The notes under the pieces were generated by a model. That model was not told the origin of the DNA and made no database searches. It was given only the letters and a program-made list of their open reading frames with translations. Positions 1-9,828 of a stretch of DNA of 64,000 nucleotides are shown in pieces; the first letter of the stretch is position 1; the number at the start of each line of letters is the position of its first letter. Location: the NCBI GenBank assembly GCA_964057225.1, contig OZ059899.1, positions 2,604,001 through 2,668,000 on the forward strand, in the 5' to 3' direction. The position numbers and the translations under genes were made by a program. This DNA is from Auanema rhodensis. Taxonomy: Eukaryota; Nematoda; Chromadorea; Rhabditida; Rhabditidae.

Positions 1-39
1 AGATTTGCGCTAGCTTAAAAATGCACCGAGATATCAACT

Positions 40-61
40 GATATAAGTTCACACTTATATC
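40..61. other. Perfect 9-bp dyad with 4-base loop, variable between monomer types
   Basis: The arms are GATATAAGT (40-48) and ACTTATATC (53-61) around TCAC. It overlaps a second dyad, ATATCA-AC-TGATAT (31-44), so the two structures compete for bases 40-44. Types with 45G-55A lose the long stem but gain ATATG/CATAT in a shifted register; types with 47A-51C have one mismatch. Unlike the dyad at 212-239 this element is not uniformly kept. Confidence 0.8.
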
Positions 62-89
62 CTCGATTTTCACCCTGAAGAATTAATTT

Positions 90-106
90 TTTCGTTGAAT
101 AACATT
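90..106 (+). promoter_or_regulatory. Weak CENP-B-box-like half site
   Basis: TTTCGTTG at 90-97 and A at 99 agree with the first half of the CENP-B box (TTTCGTTGGAARCGGGA), including the essential TTCG and the central A. The essential CGGG of the second half is absent: bases 102-105 read ACAT. Binding by a CENP-B-like protein is therefore doubtful. In 104G monomers the stretch becomes CGTT-GAAT-AACG, a small dyad. M160 and M163 change the first half to CGTCGAAT. Confidence 0.2.
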
Positions 107-172
107 GTCCATCGTCTTTGCCTTGAAAAAAGGAATCTGAAAACATCTACTTTTCGCTAAATTATCTTGAAA

Positions 173-190
173 TTTTTCGAAAAAATTTTT
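173..190. other. TTTTTCGAAAAA palindrome fused to an A/T tract
   Basis: Bases 173-184 are a perfect 12-bp palindrome centred on TTCGAA, and bases 181-190 are AAAAATTTTT, also self-complementary. Such A-tracts stiffen and bend DNA and often disfavour nucleosomes, so a linker or positioning role is plausible but untested. The 186G variant of the 122T-132A type shortens the T-run, and M63 and M70 break the CG centre. Confidence 0.7.
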
Positions 191-285
191 GTCAAAATGT
201 TTTTGGAAGCAATGTTGAGTGTACATGGAAACTCAACATACACTAATGCATCATTTTTCAAACGATCATAACTAATTTTTGTATT
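187..285. repeat. Nearly invariant 99-bp block of the monomer (shown in M1)
   Basis: Across 182 monomers this block shows only a few scattered changes: 202C (M159, M160), the length change in M153 and M171, 243A (four monomers of HOR-C), 253G (M159, M160, M182), 259G (M30, M37), 275T, 276G and 280/281 changes. The flanking parts of the monomer carry common variants every few bases. The block contains the dyad at 212-239. Conservation could reflect a protein-binding or positioning role, or gene conversion concentrated here; the sequence alone does not tell which. Confidence 0.75.
212..239. other. Perfect 9-bp dyad, 10-base spacer, once per monomer
   Basis: The arms are ATGTTGAGT (212-220) and ACTCAACAT (231-239), exact reverse complements, separated by GTACATGGAA. 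It can form a hairpin or cruciform, or act as a two-fold symmetric binding site. It sits inside the most conserved part of the monomer and I saw it intact in every monomer except M153 and M171, where the right arm has one mismatch and the spacer is longer. A role is inferred only. Confidence 0.85.
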
Positions 286-339
286 AAGCGTTTCTCAATG
301 TAGTATAGTGCATTCGATGCGGATTTTTAAGCTGCGTCG

Positions 340-355
340 ATCTGTGTTATCAGAT
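340..355. other. Short dyad spanning the monomer boundary
   Basis: ATCTG (340-344) and CAGAT (351 to base 4 of the next monomer) are reverse complements around TGTTAT. The 5C variant in M66, M73 and M79 extends the arms to GATCTG/CAGATC, for example at 22803-22820. The T at the first base of M34 and M41 breaks one pair. The boundary chosen here is arbitrary; the dyad is simply another symmetric element of the circularly permuted unit. Confidence 0.7.
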
Positions 356-2457
356 TTGCGCTAGCTTAAAAATGCACCAAGATATCAACTGATATAAGTT
401 CACACTTATATCCTCGATTTTCACCCTGAAGAATTATTTTTTTCGTTGAATAACGTTGTCCATCGTCTTCGCCTTGAAAAAAGGAATCTAAAAACATCTA
501 CTTTTTGCTAAATTATTTTTAAATTTTTCGAAAAAATTTTTGTCAAAATGTTTTTGGAAGCAATGTTGAGTGTACATGGAAACTCAACATACACTAATGC
601 ATCATTTTTCAAACGATCATAACTAATTTTTGTATTGAGCGTTTCTCAATGTAGTATAGTGCATTCAATGCGGATTTTTGAGCTGCGTCGATCTGTGTTA
701 TCAGATTTGCGCTAGCTTAAAAATGCACCGAGATATCAACTGATATAAGTTCACACTTATATCCTCGATTTTCACCCTGAAGAATTATTTTTTTCGTTGA
801 ATAACATTGTCCATCGTCTTTGCTTTGAAAAACAGAATCTAAAAACATCTACTTTTTGCTAAATTATTTTGAAATTTTTCGAAAAAAGTTTTGTCAAAAT
901 GTTTTTGGAAGCAATGTTGAGTGTACATGGAAACTCAACATACACTAATGCATCATTTTTCAAACGATCATAACTAATTTTTGTATTAAGCGTTTCTCAA
1001 TGTAGTATAGTGCATTCGATGCGGATTTTTGAGCTGCGTCGATCTGTGTTATCAGATTTGCGCTAGCTTAAAAATGCACCGAGATATCAACTGATATAAG
1101 TTCACACTTATATCCTCGATTTTCACCCTGAAGAATTAATTTTTTCGTTGAATAACATTGTCCATCGTCTTTGCCTTGAAAAACGGAATCTAAAAACATC
1201 TACTTTTCGCTAAATTATTTTGAAATTTTTCGAAAAAATTTTTGTCAAAATGTTTTTGGAAGCAATGTTGAGTGTACATGGAAACTCAACATACACTAAT
1301 GCATCATTTTTCAAACGATCATAACTAATTTTTGTATTAAGCGTTTCTCAATGTAGTATAGTGCATTCGATGCGGATTTTTAAGCTGCGTCGATCTGTGT
1401 TATCAGATTTGCGCTAGCTTAAAAAAGCACCGAGATATCAACTGATATAAGTTCACACTTATATCCTCGATTTTCACCCTGAAGAATTATTTTTTTCGTT
1501 GAATAACATTGTCCATCGTCTTTGCCTTGAAAAACGGAATCTAAAAACATCTACTTTTTGCTAAATTATTTTGAAATTTTTCGAAAAAATTTTTGTCAAA
1601 ATGTTTTTGGAAGCAATGTTGAGTGTACATGGAAACTCAACATACACTAATGCATCATTTTTCAAACGATCATAACTAATTTTTGTATTAAGCCTTTCTC
1701 AATGTAGTATAGTGCATTCGATGCGGATTTTTAAGCTGCGTCGATCTGTGTTATCAGATTTGCGCTAGCTTAAAAATGCACCGAGATATCAACTGATATA
1801 AGTTCACACTTATATCCTCGATTTTCACCCTGAAGAATTAATTTTTTCGTTGAATAACATTGTCCATCGTCTTTGCCTTGAAAAACGGAATCTAAAAACA
1901 TCTACTTTTCGCTGAATTATCTTGAAATTTTTCGAAAAAATTTTTGTCAAAATGTTTTTGGAAGCAATGTTGAGTGTACATGGAAACTCAACATACACTA
2001 ATGCATCATTTTTCAAACGATCATAACTAATTTTTGTATTAAGCGTTTCTCAATGTAGTATAGTGCATTCGATGCGGATTTTTAAGCTGCGTCGATCTGT
2101 GTTATCAGATTTGCGCTAGCTTAAAAATGCACCAAGATATCAACTGATATAAGTTCACACTTATATCCTCGATTTTCACCCTGAAGAATTATTTTTTTCG
2201 TTGAATAACATTGTCCATCGTCTTTGCTTTGAAAAACAGAATCTAAAAACATCTACTTTTCGCTGAATTATTTTGAAATTTTTCGAAAAAATTTTTGTCA
2301 AAATGTTTTTGGAAGCAATGTTGAGTGTACATGGAAACTCAACATACACTAATGCATCATTTTTCAAACGATCATAACTAATTTTTGTATTAAGCGTTTC
2401 TCAATGTAGTATAGTGCATTCGATGCGGATTTTTAAGGTGCGTCGATCTGTGTTATC

Positions 2458-2808
2458 AGATTTGCGCTAGCTTAAAAAAGCACCGAGATATCAACTGATA
2501 TAAGTTCACACTTATATCCTCGATTTTCACCCTGAAGAATTATTTTTTTCGTTGAATAACATTGTCCATCGTCTTTGCCTTGAAAAACGGAATCTAAAAA
2601 CATCTACTTTTTGCTAAATTATTTTGAAATTTTTCGAAAAAATTTTTGTCAAAATGTTTTTGGAAGCAATGTTGAGTGTACATGGAAACTCAACATACAC
2701 TAATGCATCATTTTTCAAACGATCATAACTAATTTTTGTATTGAGCGTTTCTCAATGTAGTATAGTGCATTCAATGCGGATTTTTGAGCTGCGTCGATCT
2801 GTGTTATC
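2458..2808. repeat. Chimeric monomer M8 at the HOR-A junction
   Basis: The first half carries 22A-86T-131C-155T, as in the 22A monomers M5, M14 and M25. The last third carries 286G-316A-329G, as in M2. The switch lies between positions 169 and 286, inside the region conserved among all types. M8 precedes M9, a copy of M3, just as M2 precedes M3. This is the junction expected from unequal exchange between an M2-type and a 22A-type monomer, which would create the tandem duplication of the 6-mer. Confidence 0.75.
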
Positions 2809-4914
2809 AGATTTGCGCTAGCTTAAAAATGCACCGAGATATCAACTGATATAAGTTCACACTTATATCCTCGATTTTCACCCTGAAGAATTATTTTTTT
2901 CGTTGAATAACATTGTCCATCGTCTTTGCTTTGAAAAACAGAATCTAAAAACATCTACTTTTTGCTAAATTATTTTGAAATTTTTCGAAAAAAGTTTTGT
3001 CAAAATGTTTTTGGAAGCAATGTTGAGTGTACATGGAAACTCAACATACACTAATGCATCATTTTTCAAACGATCATAACTAATTTTTGTATTAAGCGTT
3101 TCTCAATGTAGTATAGTGCATTCGATGCGGATTTTTGAGCTGCGTCGATCTGTGTTATCAGATTTGCGCTAGCTTAAAAATGCACCGAGATATCAACTGA
3201 TATAAGTTCACACTTATATCCTCGATTTTCACCCTGAAGAATTAATTTTTTCGTTGAATAACATTGTCCATCGTCTTTGCCTTGAAAAACGGAATCTAAA
3301 AACATCTACTTTTCGCTAAATTATTTTGAAATTTTTCGAAAAAATTTTTGTCAAAATGTTTTTGGAAGCAATGTTGAGTGTACATGGAAACTCAACATAC
3401 ACTAATGCATCATTTTTCAAACGATCATAACTAATTTTTGTATTAAGCGTTTCTCAATGTAGTATAGTGCATTCGATGCGGATTTTTAAGCTGCGTCGAT
3501 CTGTGTTATCAGATTTGCGCTAGCTTAAAAAAGCACCGAGATATCAACTGATATAAGTTCACACTTATATCCTCGATTTTCACCCTGAAGAATTATTTTT
3601 TTCGTTGAATAACATTGTCCATCGTCTTTGCCTTGAAAAACGGAATCTAAAAACATCTACTTTTTGCTAAATTATTTTGAAATTTTTCGAAAAAATTTTT
3701 GTCAAAATGTTTTTGGAAGCAATGTTGAGTGTACATGGAAACTCAACATACACTAATGCATCATTTTTCAAACGATCATAACTAATTTTTGTATTAAGCC
3801 TTTCTCAATGTAGTATAGTGCATTCGATGCGGATTTTTAAGCTGCGTCGATCTGTGTTATCAGATTTGCGCTAGCTTAAAAATGCACCGAGATATCAACT
3901 GATATAAGTTCACACTTATATCCTCGATTTTCACCCTGAAGAATTAATTTTTTCGTTGAATAACATTGTCCATCGTCTTTGCCTTGAAAAACGGAATCTA
4001 AAAACATCTACTTTTCGCTGAATTATCTTGAAATTTTTCGAAAAAATTTTTGTCAAAATGTTTTTGGAAGCAATGTTGAGTGTACATGGAAACTCAACAT
4101 ACACTAATGCATCATTTTTCAAACGATCATAACTAATTTTTGTATTAAGCGTTTCTCAATGTAGTATAGTGCATTCGATGCGGATTTTTAAGCTGCGTCG
4201 ATCTGTGTTATCAGATTTGCGCTAGCTTAAAAATGCACCAAGATATCAACTGATATAAGTTCACACTTATATCCTCGATTTTCACCCTGAAGAATTATTT
4301 TTTTCGTTGAATAACATTGTCCATCGTCTTTGCTTTGAAAAACAGAATCTAAAAACATCTACTTTTCGCTGAATTATTTTGAAATTTTTCGAAAAAATTT
4401 TTGTCAAAATGTTTTTGGAAGCAATGTTGAGTGTACATGGAAACTCAACATACACTAATGCATCATTTTTCAAACGATCATAACTAATTTTTGTATTAAG
4501 CGTTTCTCAATGTAGTATAGTGCATTCGATGCGGATTTTTAAGGTGCGTCGATCTGTGTTATCAGATTTGCGCTAGCTTAAAAAAGCACCGAGATATCAA
4601 CTGATATAAGTTCACACTTATATCCTCGATTTTCACCCTGAAGAATTATTTTTTTCGTTGATTAACATTGTCCATCGTCTTTGCCTTGAAAAACGGAATC
4701 TAAAAACATCTACTTTTTGCTAAATTATTTTGAAATTTTTCGAAAAAATTTTTGTCAAAATGTTTTTGGAAGCAATGTTGAGTGTACATGGAAACTCAAC
4801 ATACACTAATGCATCATTTTTCAAACGATCATAACTAATTTTTGTATTAAGCCTTTCTCAATGTAGTATAGTGCATTCGATGCGGATTTTTAAGCTGCGT
4901 CGATCTGTGTTATC

Positions 4915-7900
4915 AGATTTGCGCTAGCTTAAAAATGCACCGAGATATCAACTGATATAAGTTCACACTTATATCCTCGATTTTCACCCTGAAGAATTAA
5001 TTTTTTCGTTGAATAACATTGTCCATCGTCTTTGCCTTGAAAAACGGAATCTAAAAACATCTACTTTTCGCTGAATTATCTTGAAATTTTTCGAAAAAAT
5101 TTTTGTCAAAATGTTTTTGGAAGCAATGTTGAGTGTACATGGAAACTCAACATACACTAATGCATCATTTTTCAAACGATCATAACTAATTTTTGTATTA
5201 AGCGTTTCTCAATGTAGTATAGTGCATTCGATGCGGATTTTTGAGCTGCGTCGATCTGTGTTATCAGATTTGCGCTAGCTTGAAAATGCACCGAGATATC
5301 AACTGATATAAGTTCACACTTATATCCTCGATTTTCACCCTGAAGAATTAATTTTTTCGTTGAATAACATTGTCCATCGTCTTTGCCTTGAAAAAAGGAA
5401 TCTGAAAACATCTACTTTTCGCTAAATTATCTTGAAATTTTTTGAAAAAATTTTTGTCAAAATGTTTTTGGAAGCAATGTTGAGTGTACATGGAAACTCA
5501 ACATACACTAATGCATCATTTTTCAAACGATCATAACTAATTTTTGTATTAAGCGTTTCTCAATGTAGTATAGTGCATTCGATGCGGATTTTTAAGCTGC
5601 GTCGATCTGTGTTATCAGATTTGCGCTAGCTTAAAAATGCACCAAGATATCAACTGATATAAGTTCACACTTATATCCTCGATTTTCACCCTGAAGAATT
5701 ATTTTTTTCGTTGAATAACGTTGTCCATCGTCTTCGCCTTGAAAAAAGGAATCTAAAAACATCTACTTTTTGCTAAATTATTTTTAAATTTTTCGAAAAA
5801 ATTTTTGTCAAAATGTTTTTGGAAGCAATGTTGAGTGTACATGGAAACTCAACATACACTAATGCATCATTTTTCAAACGATCATAACTAATTTTTGTAT
5901 TAAGCGTTTCTCAATGTAGTATAGTGCATTCGATGCGGATTTTTGAGCTGCGTCGATCTGTGTTATCAGATTTGCGCTAGCTTAAAAATGCACCGAGATA
6001 TCAACTGATATAAGTTCACACTTATATCCTCGATTTTCACCCTGAAGAATTAATTTTTTCGTTGAATAACATTGTCCATCGTCTTTGCCTTGAAAAAAGG
6101 AATCTGAAAACATCTACTTTTCGCTAAATTATCTTGAAATTTTTCGAAAAAATTTTTGTCAAAATGTTTTTGGAAGCAATGTTGAGTGTACATGGAAACT
6201 CAACATACACTAATGCATCATTTTTCAAACGATCATAACTAATTTTTGTATTAAGCGTTTCTCAATGTAGTATAGTGCATTCGATGCGGATTTTTAAGCT
6301 GCGTCGATCTGTGTTATCAGATTTGCGCTAGCTTAAAAATGCACCAAGATATCAACTGATATAAGTTCACACTTATATCCTCGATTTTCACCCTGAAGAA
6401 TTATTTTTTTCGTTGAATAACGTTGTCCATCGTCTTCGCCTTGAAAAAAGGAATCTAAAAACATCTACTTTTTGCTAAATTATTTTTAAATTTTTCGAAA
6501 AAATTTTTGTCAAAATGTTTTTGGAAGCAATGTTGAGTGTACATGGAAACTCAACATACACTAATGCATCATTTTTCAAACGATCATAACTAATTTTTGT
6601 ATTGAGCGTTTCTCAATGTAGTATAGTGCATTCAATGCGGATTTTTGAGCTGCGTCGATCTGTGTTATCAGATTTGCGCTAGCTTAAAAATGCACCGAGA
6701 TATCAACTGATATAAGTTCACACTTATATCCTCGATTTTCACCCTGAAGAATTATTTTTTTCGTTGAATAACATTGTCCATCGTCTTTGCTTTGAAAAAC
6801 AGAATCTAAAAACATCTACTTTTTGCTAAATTATTTTGAAATTTTTCGAAAAAAGTTTTGTCAAAATGTTTTTGGAAGCAATGTTGAGTGTACATGGAAA
6901 CTCAACATACACTAATGCATCATTTTTCAAACGATCATAACTAATTTTTGTATTAAGCGTTTCTCAATGTAGTATAGTGCATTCGATGCGGATTTTTGAG
7001 CTGCGTCGATCTGTGTTATCAGATTTGCGCTAGCTTAAAAATGCACCGAGATATCAACTGATATAAGTTCACACTTATATCCTCGATTTTCACCCTGAAG
7101 AATTAATTTTTTCGTTGAATAACATTGTCCATCGTCTTTGCCTTGAAAAACGGAATCTAAAAACATCTACTTTTCGCTAAATTATTTTGAAATTTTTCGA
7201 AAAAATTTTTGTCAAAATGTTTTTGGAAGCAATGTTGAGTGTACATGGAAACTCAACATACACTAATGCATCATTTTTCAAACGATCATAACTAATTTTT
7301 GTATTAAGCGTTTCTCAATGTAGTATAGTGCATTCGATGCGGATTTTTAAGCTGCGTCGATCTGTGTTATCAGATTTGCGCTAGCTTAAAAAAGCACCGA
7401 GATATCAACTGATATAAGTTCACACTTATATCCTCGATTTTCACCCTGAAGAATTATTTTTTTCGTTGAATAACATTGTCCATCGTCTTTGCCTTGAAAA
7501 ACGGAATCTAAAAACATCTACTTTTTGCTAAATTATTTTGAAATTTTTCGAAAAAATTTTTGTCAAAATGTTTTTGGAAGCAATGTTGAGTGTACATGGA
7601 AACTCAACATACACTAATGCATCATTTTTCAAACGATCATAACTAATTTTTGTATTAAGCCTTTCTCAATGTAGTATAGTGCATTCGATGCGGATTTTTA
7701 AGCTGCGTCGATCTGTGTTATCAGATTTGCGCTAGCTTAAAAATGCACCGAGATATCAACTGATATAAGTTCACACTTATATCCTCGATTTTCACCCTGA
7801 AGAATTAATTTTTTCGTTGAATAACATTGTCCATCGTCTTTGCCTTGAAAAACGGAATCTAAAAACATCTACTTTTCGCTGAATTATCTTGAAATTTTTC

Positions 7901-9828
7901 GAAAAAATTTTTGTCAAAATGTTTTTGGAAGCAATGTTGAGTGTACATGGAAACTCAACATACACTAATGCATCATTTTTCAAACGATCATAACTAATTT
8001 TTGTATTAAGCGTTTCTCAATGTAGTATAGTGCATTCGATGCGGATTTTTAAGCTGCGTCGATCTGTGTTATCAGATTTGCGCTAGCTTAAAAATGCACC
8101 AAGATATCAACTGATATAAGTTCACACTTATATCCTCGATTTTCACCCTGAAGAATTATTTTTTTCGTTGAATAACATTGTCCATCGTCTTTGCTTTGAA
8201 AAACAGAATCTAAAAACATCTACTTTTCGCTGAATTATTTTGAAATTTTTCGAAAAAATTTTTGTCAAAATGTTTTTGGAAGCAATGTTGAGTGTACATG
8301 GAAACTCAACATACACTAATGCATCATTTTTCAAACGATCATAACTAATTTTTGTATTAAGCGTTTCTCAATGTAGTATAGTGCATTCGATGCGGATTTT
8401 TAAGGTGCGTCGATCTGTGTTATCAGATTTGCGCTAGCTTAAAAAAGCACCGAGATATCAACTGATATAAGTTCACACTTATATCCTCGATTTTCACCCT
8501 GAAGAATTATTTTTTTCGTTGAATAACATTGTCCATCGTCTTTGCCTTGAAAAACGGAATCTAAAAACATCTACTTTTTGCTAAATTATTTTGAAATTTT
8601 TCGAAAAAATTTTTGTCAAAATGTTTTTGGAAGCAATGTTGAGTGTACATGGAAACTCAACATACACTAATGCATCATTTTTCAAACGATCATAACTAAT
8701 TTTTGTATTAAGCCTTTCTCAATGTAGTATAGTGCATTCGATGCGGATTTTTAAGCTGCGTCGATCTGTGTTATCAGATTTGCGCTAGCTTAAAAATGCA
8801 CCGAGATATCAACTGATATAAGTTCACACTTATATCCTCGATTTTCACCCTGAAGAATTAATTTTTTCGTTGAATAACATTGTCCATCGTCTTTGCCTTG
8901 AAAAACAGAATCTAAAAACATCTACTTTTTGCTAAATTATTTTGAATTTTTTCGAAAAAATTTTTGTCAAAATGTTTTTGGAAGCAATGTTGAGTGTACA
9001 TGGAAACTCAACATACACTAATGCATCATTTTTCAAACGATCATAACTAATTTTTGTATTAAGCCTTTCTCAATGTAGTATAGTGCATTCGATGCGGATT
9101 TTTAAGCTGCGTCGATCTGTGTTATCAGATTTGCGCTAGCTTAAAAATGCACCGAGATATCAACTGATATAAGTTCACACTTATATCCTCGATTTTCACC
9201 CTGAAGAATTAATTTTTTCGTTGAATAACATTGTCCATCGTCTTTGCCTTGAAAAACGGAATCTAAAAACATCTACTTTTCGCTGAATTATCTTGAAATT
9301 TTTCGAAAAAATTTTTGTCAAAATGTTTTTGGAAGCAATGTTGAGTGTACATGGAAACTCAACATACACTAATGCATCATTTTTCAAACGATCATAACTA
9401 ATTTTTGTATTAAGCGTTTCTCAATGTAGTATAGTGCATTCGATGCGGATTTTTGAGCTGCGTCGATCTGTGTTATCAGATTTGCGCTAGCTTGAAAATG
9501 CACCGAGATATCAACTGATATAAGTTCACACTTATATCCTCGATTTTCACCCTGAAGAATTAATTTTTTCGTTGAATAACATTGTCCATCGTCTTTGCCT
9601 TGAAAAAAGGAATCTGAAAACATCTACTTTTCGCTAAATTATCTTGAAATTTTTCGAAAAAATTTTTGTCAAAATGTTTTTGGAAGCAATGTTGAGTGTA
9701 CATGGAAACTCAACATACACTAATGCATCATTTTTCAAACGATCATAACTAATTTTTGTATTGAGCGTTTCTCAATGTAGTATAGTGCATTCGATGCGGA
9801 TTTTTAAGCTGCGTCGATCTGTGTTATC
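4915..9828. repeat. Mixed segment M15-M28 containing a third HOR-A copy
   Basis: M15-M17 (4915-5967) form a link of types 159G with 329G, then 17G-131A-139G, then 28A-104G-169T. M18-M25 (5968-8775) reproduce M1-M7 plus an M14-like 22A/290C monomer. M26 (8776-9126) is a type seen once, with 132A, 155T and 290C. M27 and M28 repeat M15 and M16 at a 12-monomer (4212-bp) offset, with M28 differing at 286. So blocks of 2 to 7 monomers have been re-used at unequal spacings, not as one regular period. Confidence 0.85.

Larger units (their letters stand above)
1..351. repeat. Reference monomer M1 with map of diagnostic variable sites
   Basis: M1 is the coordinate reference for monomer positions used throughout. 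The recurrent variable sites are: 17 A/G, 22 T/A, 28 G/A, 45 A/G with 55 T/A, 47 G/A with 51 A/C, 86 A/T, 104 A/G, 119 T/C, 122 C/T, 125 G/A, 131 A/C, 132 G/A, 139 A/G, 147 C/T, 155 C/T, 159 A/G, 166 C/T, 169 G/T, 186 T/G, 286 A/G, 290 G/C, 316 G/A, 326 T/G, 329 A/G and 334 G/A. They travel in linked sets. Examples are 28A-104G-119C-131A, 45G-55A-86A, 122T-132A-186G and 17G-131A-139G-155C-166C. These sets define the monomer types used to read the higher-order structure. Confidence 0.95.
1..4914. repeat. HOR-A: 6-monomer (2106-bp) higher-order repeat, copies A1 and A2
   Basis: After M1 and M2, monomers M3-M8 (703-2808) are repeated as M9-M14 (2809-4914). The order of types is: 122T-132A-186G; 131C-155C-329A; 22A with 290C; 159G-166C; 159G with 122T-132A and 332G; then a 22A monomer. 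Five of the six positions match for every diagnostic base. The sixth differs: M8 has the tail 286G-316A-329G, whereas M14 has 290C-329A and a private change in the bases after TTCGTTGA. M1-M7 also match M18-M24, 5967 bp (17 monomers) away, at every diagnostic site I checked. Confidence 0.9.

Noticed and set aside
31-61. Possible hammerhead ribozyme, as found in some animal satellites (CTGATAT near the stem at 40-61)
   Set aside because: The core CTGATGA is not present on either strand, and no correctly placed GAAA with a GTC cleavage site and closing stems could be drawn.
1-351. CRISPR-like array (regular repeats with spacing)
   Set aside because: The unit is a contiguous 351-bp tandem repeat without unique spacers, and monomers are near-identical along their whole length.
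1-351. Pol III promoter boxes or a tRNA/SINE origin
   Set aside because: I found no convincing A box or B box (GGTTCGANTCC) and no tRNA-like fold; the nearest resemblance, around AGTTCACAC, is too weak.
1-351. Monomer as a dimer of two related halves of about 175 bp
   Set aside because: Comparing the halves by eye showed only shared A/T runs and no extended alignment, so no internal dimer origin is supported.
1825-2016. Minus-strand reading frame of 63 codons, repeated at 2176, 3931, 4282, 4984, 7792, 8143, 9196 and elsewhere
   Set aside because: It exists only in monomers where base 159 is not A (159G, or 159C in M57), because A there gives an in-frame TAG stop. It is a shadow of a single-base repeat variant.
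5172-5411. Minus-strand reading frame of 79 codons, recurring at many sites such as 9384-9623, 22020-22259 and 63440-63679
   Set aside because: It crosses a monomer boundary and is open only where base 329 of one monomer and base 17 of the next are both G; with A at either site an in-frame stop appears. No signal of protein conservation is visible, and the frame follows the satellite variants.
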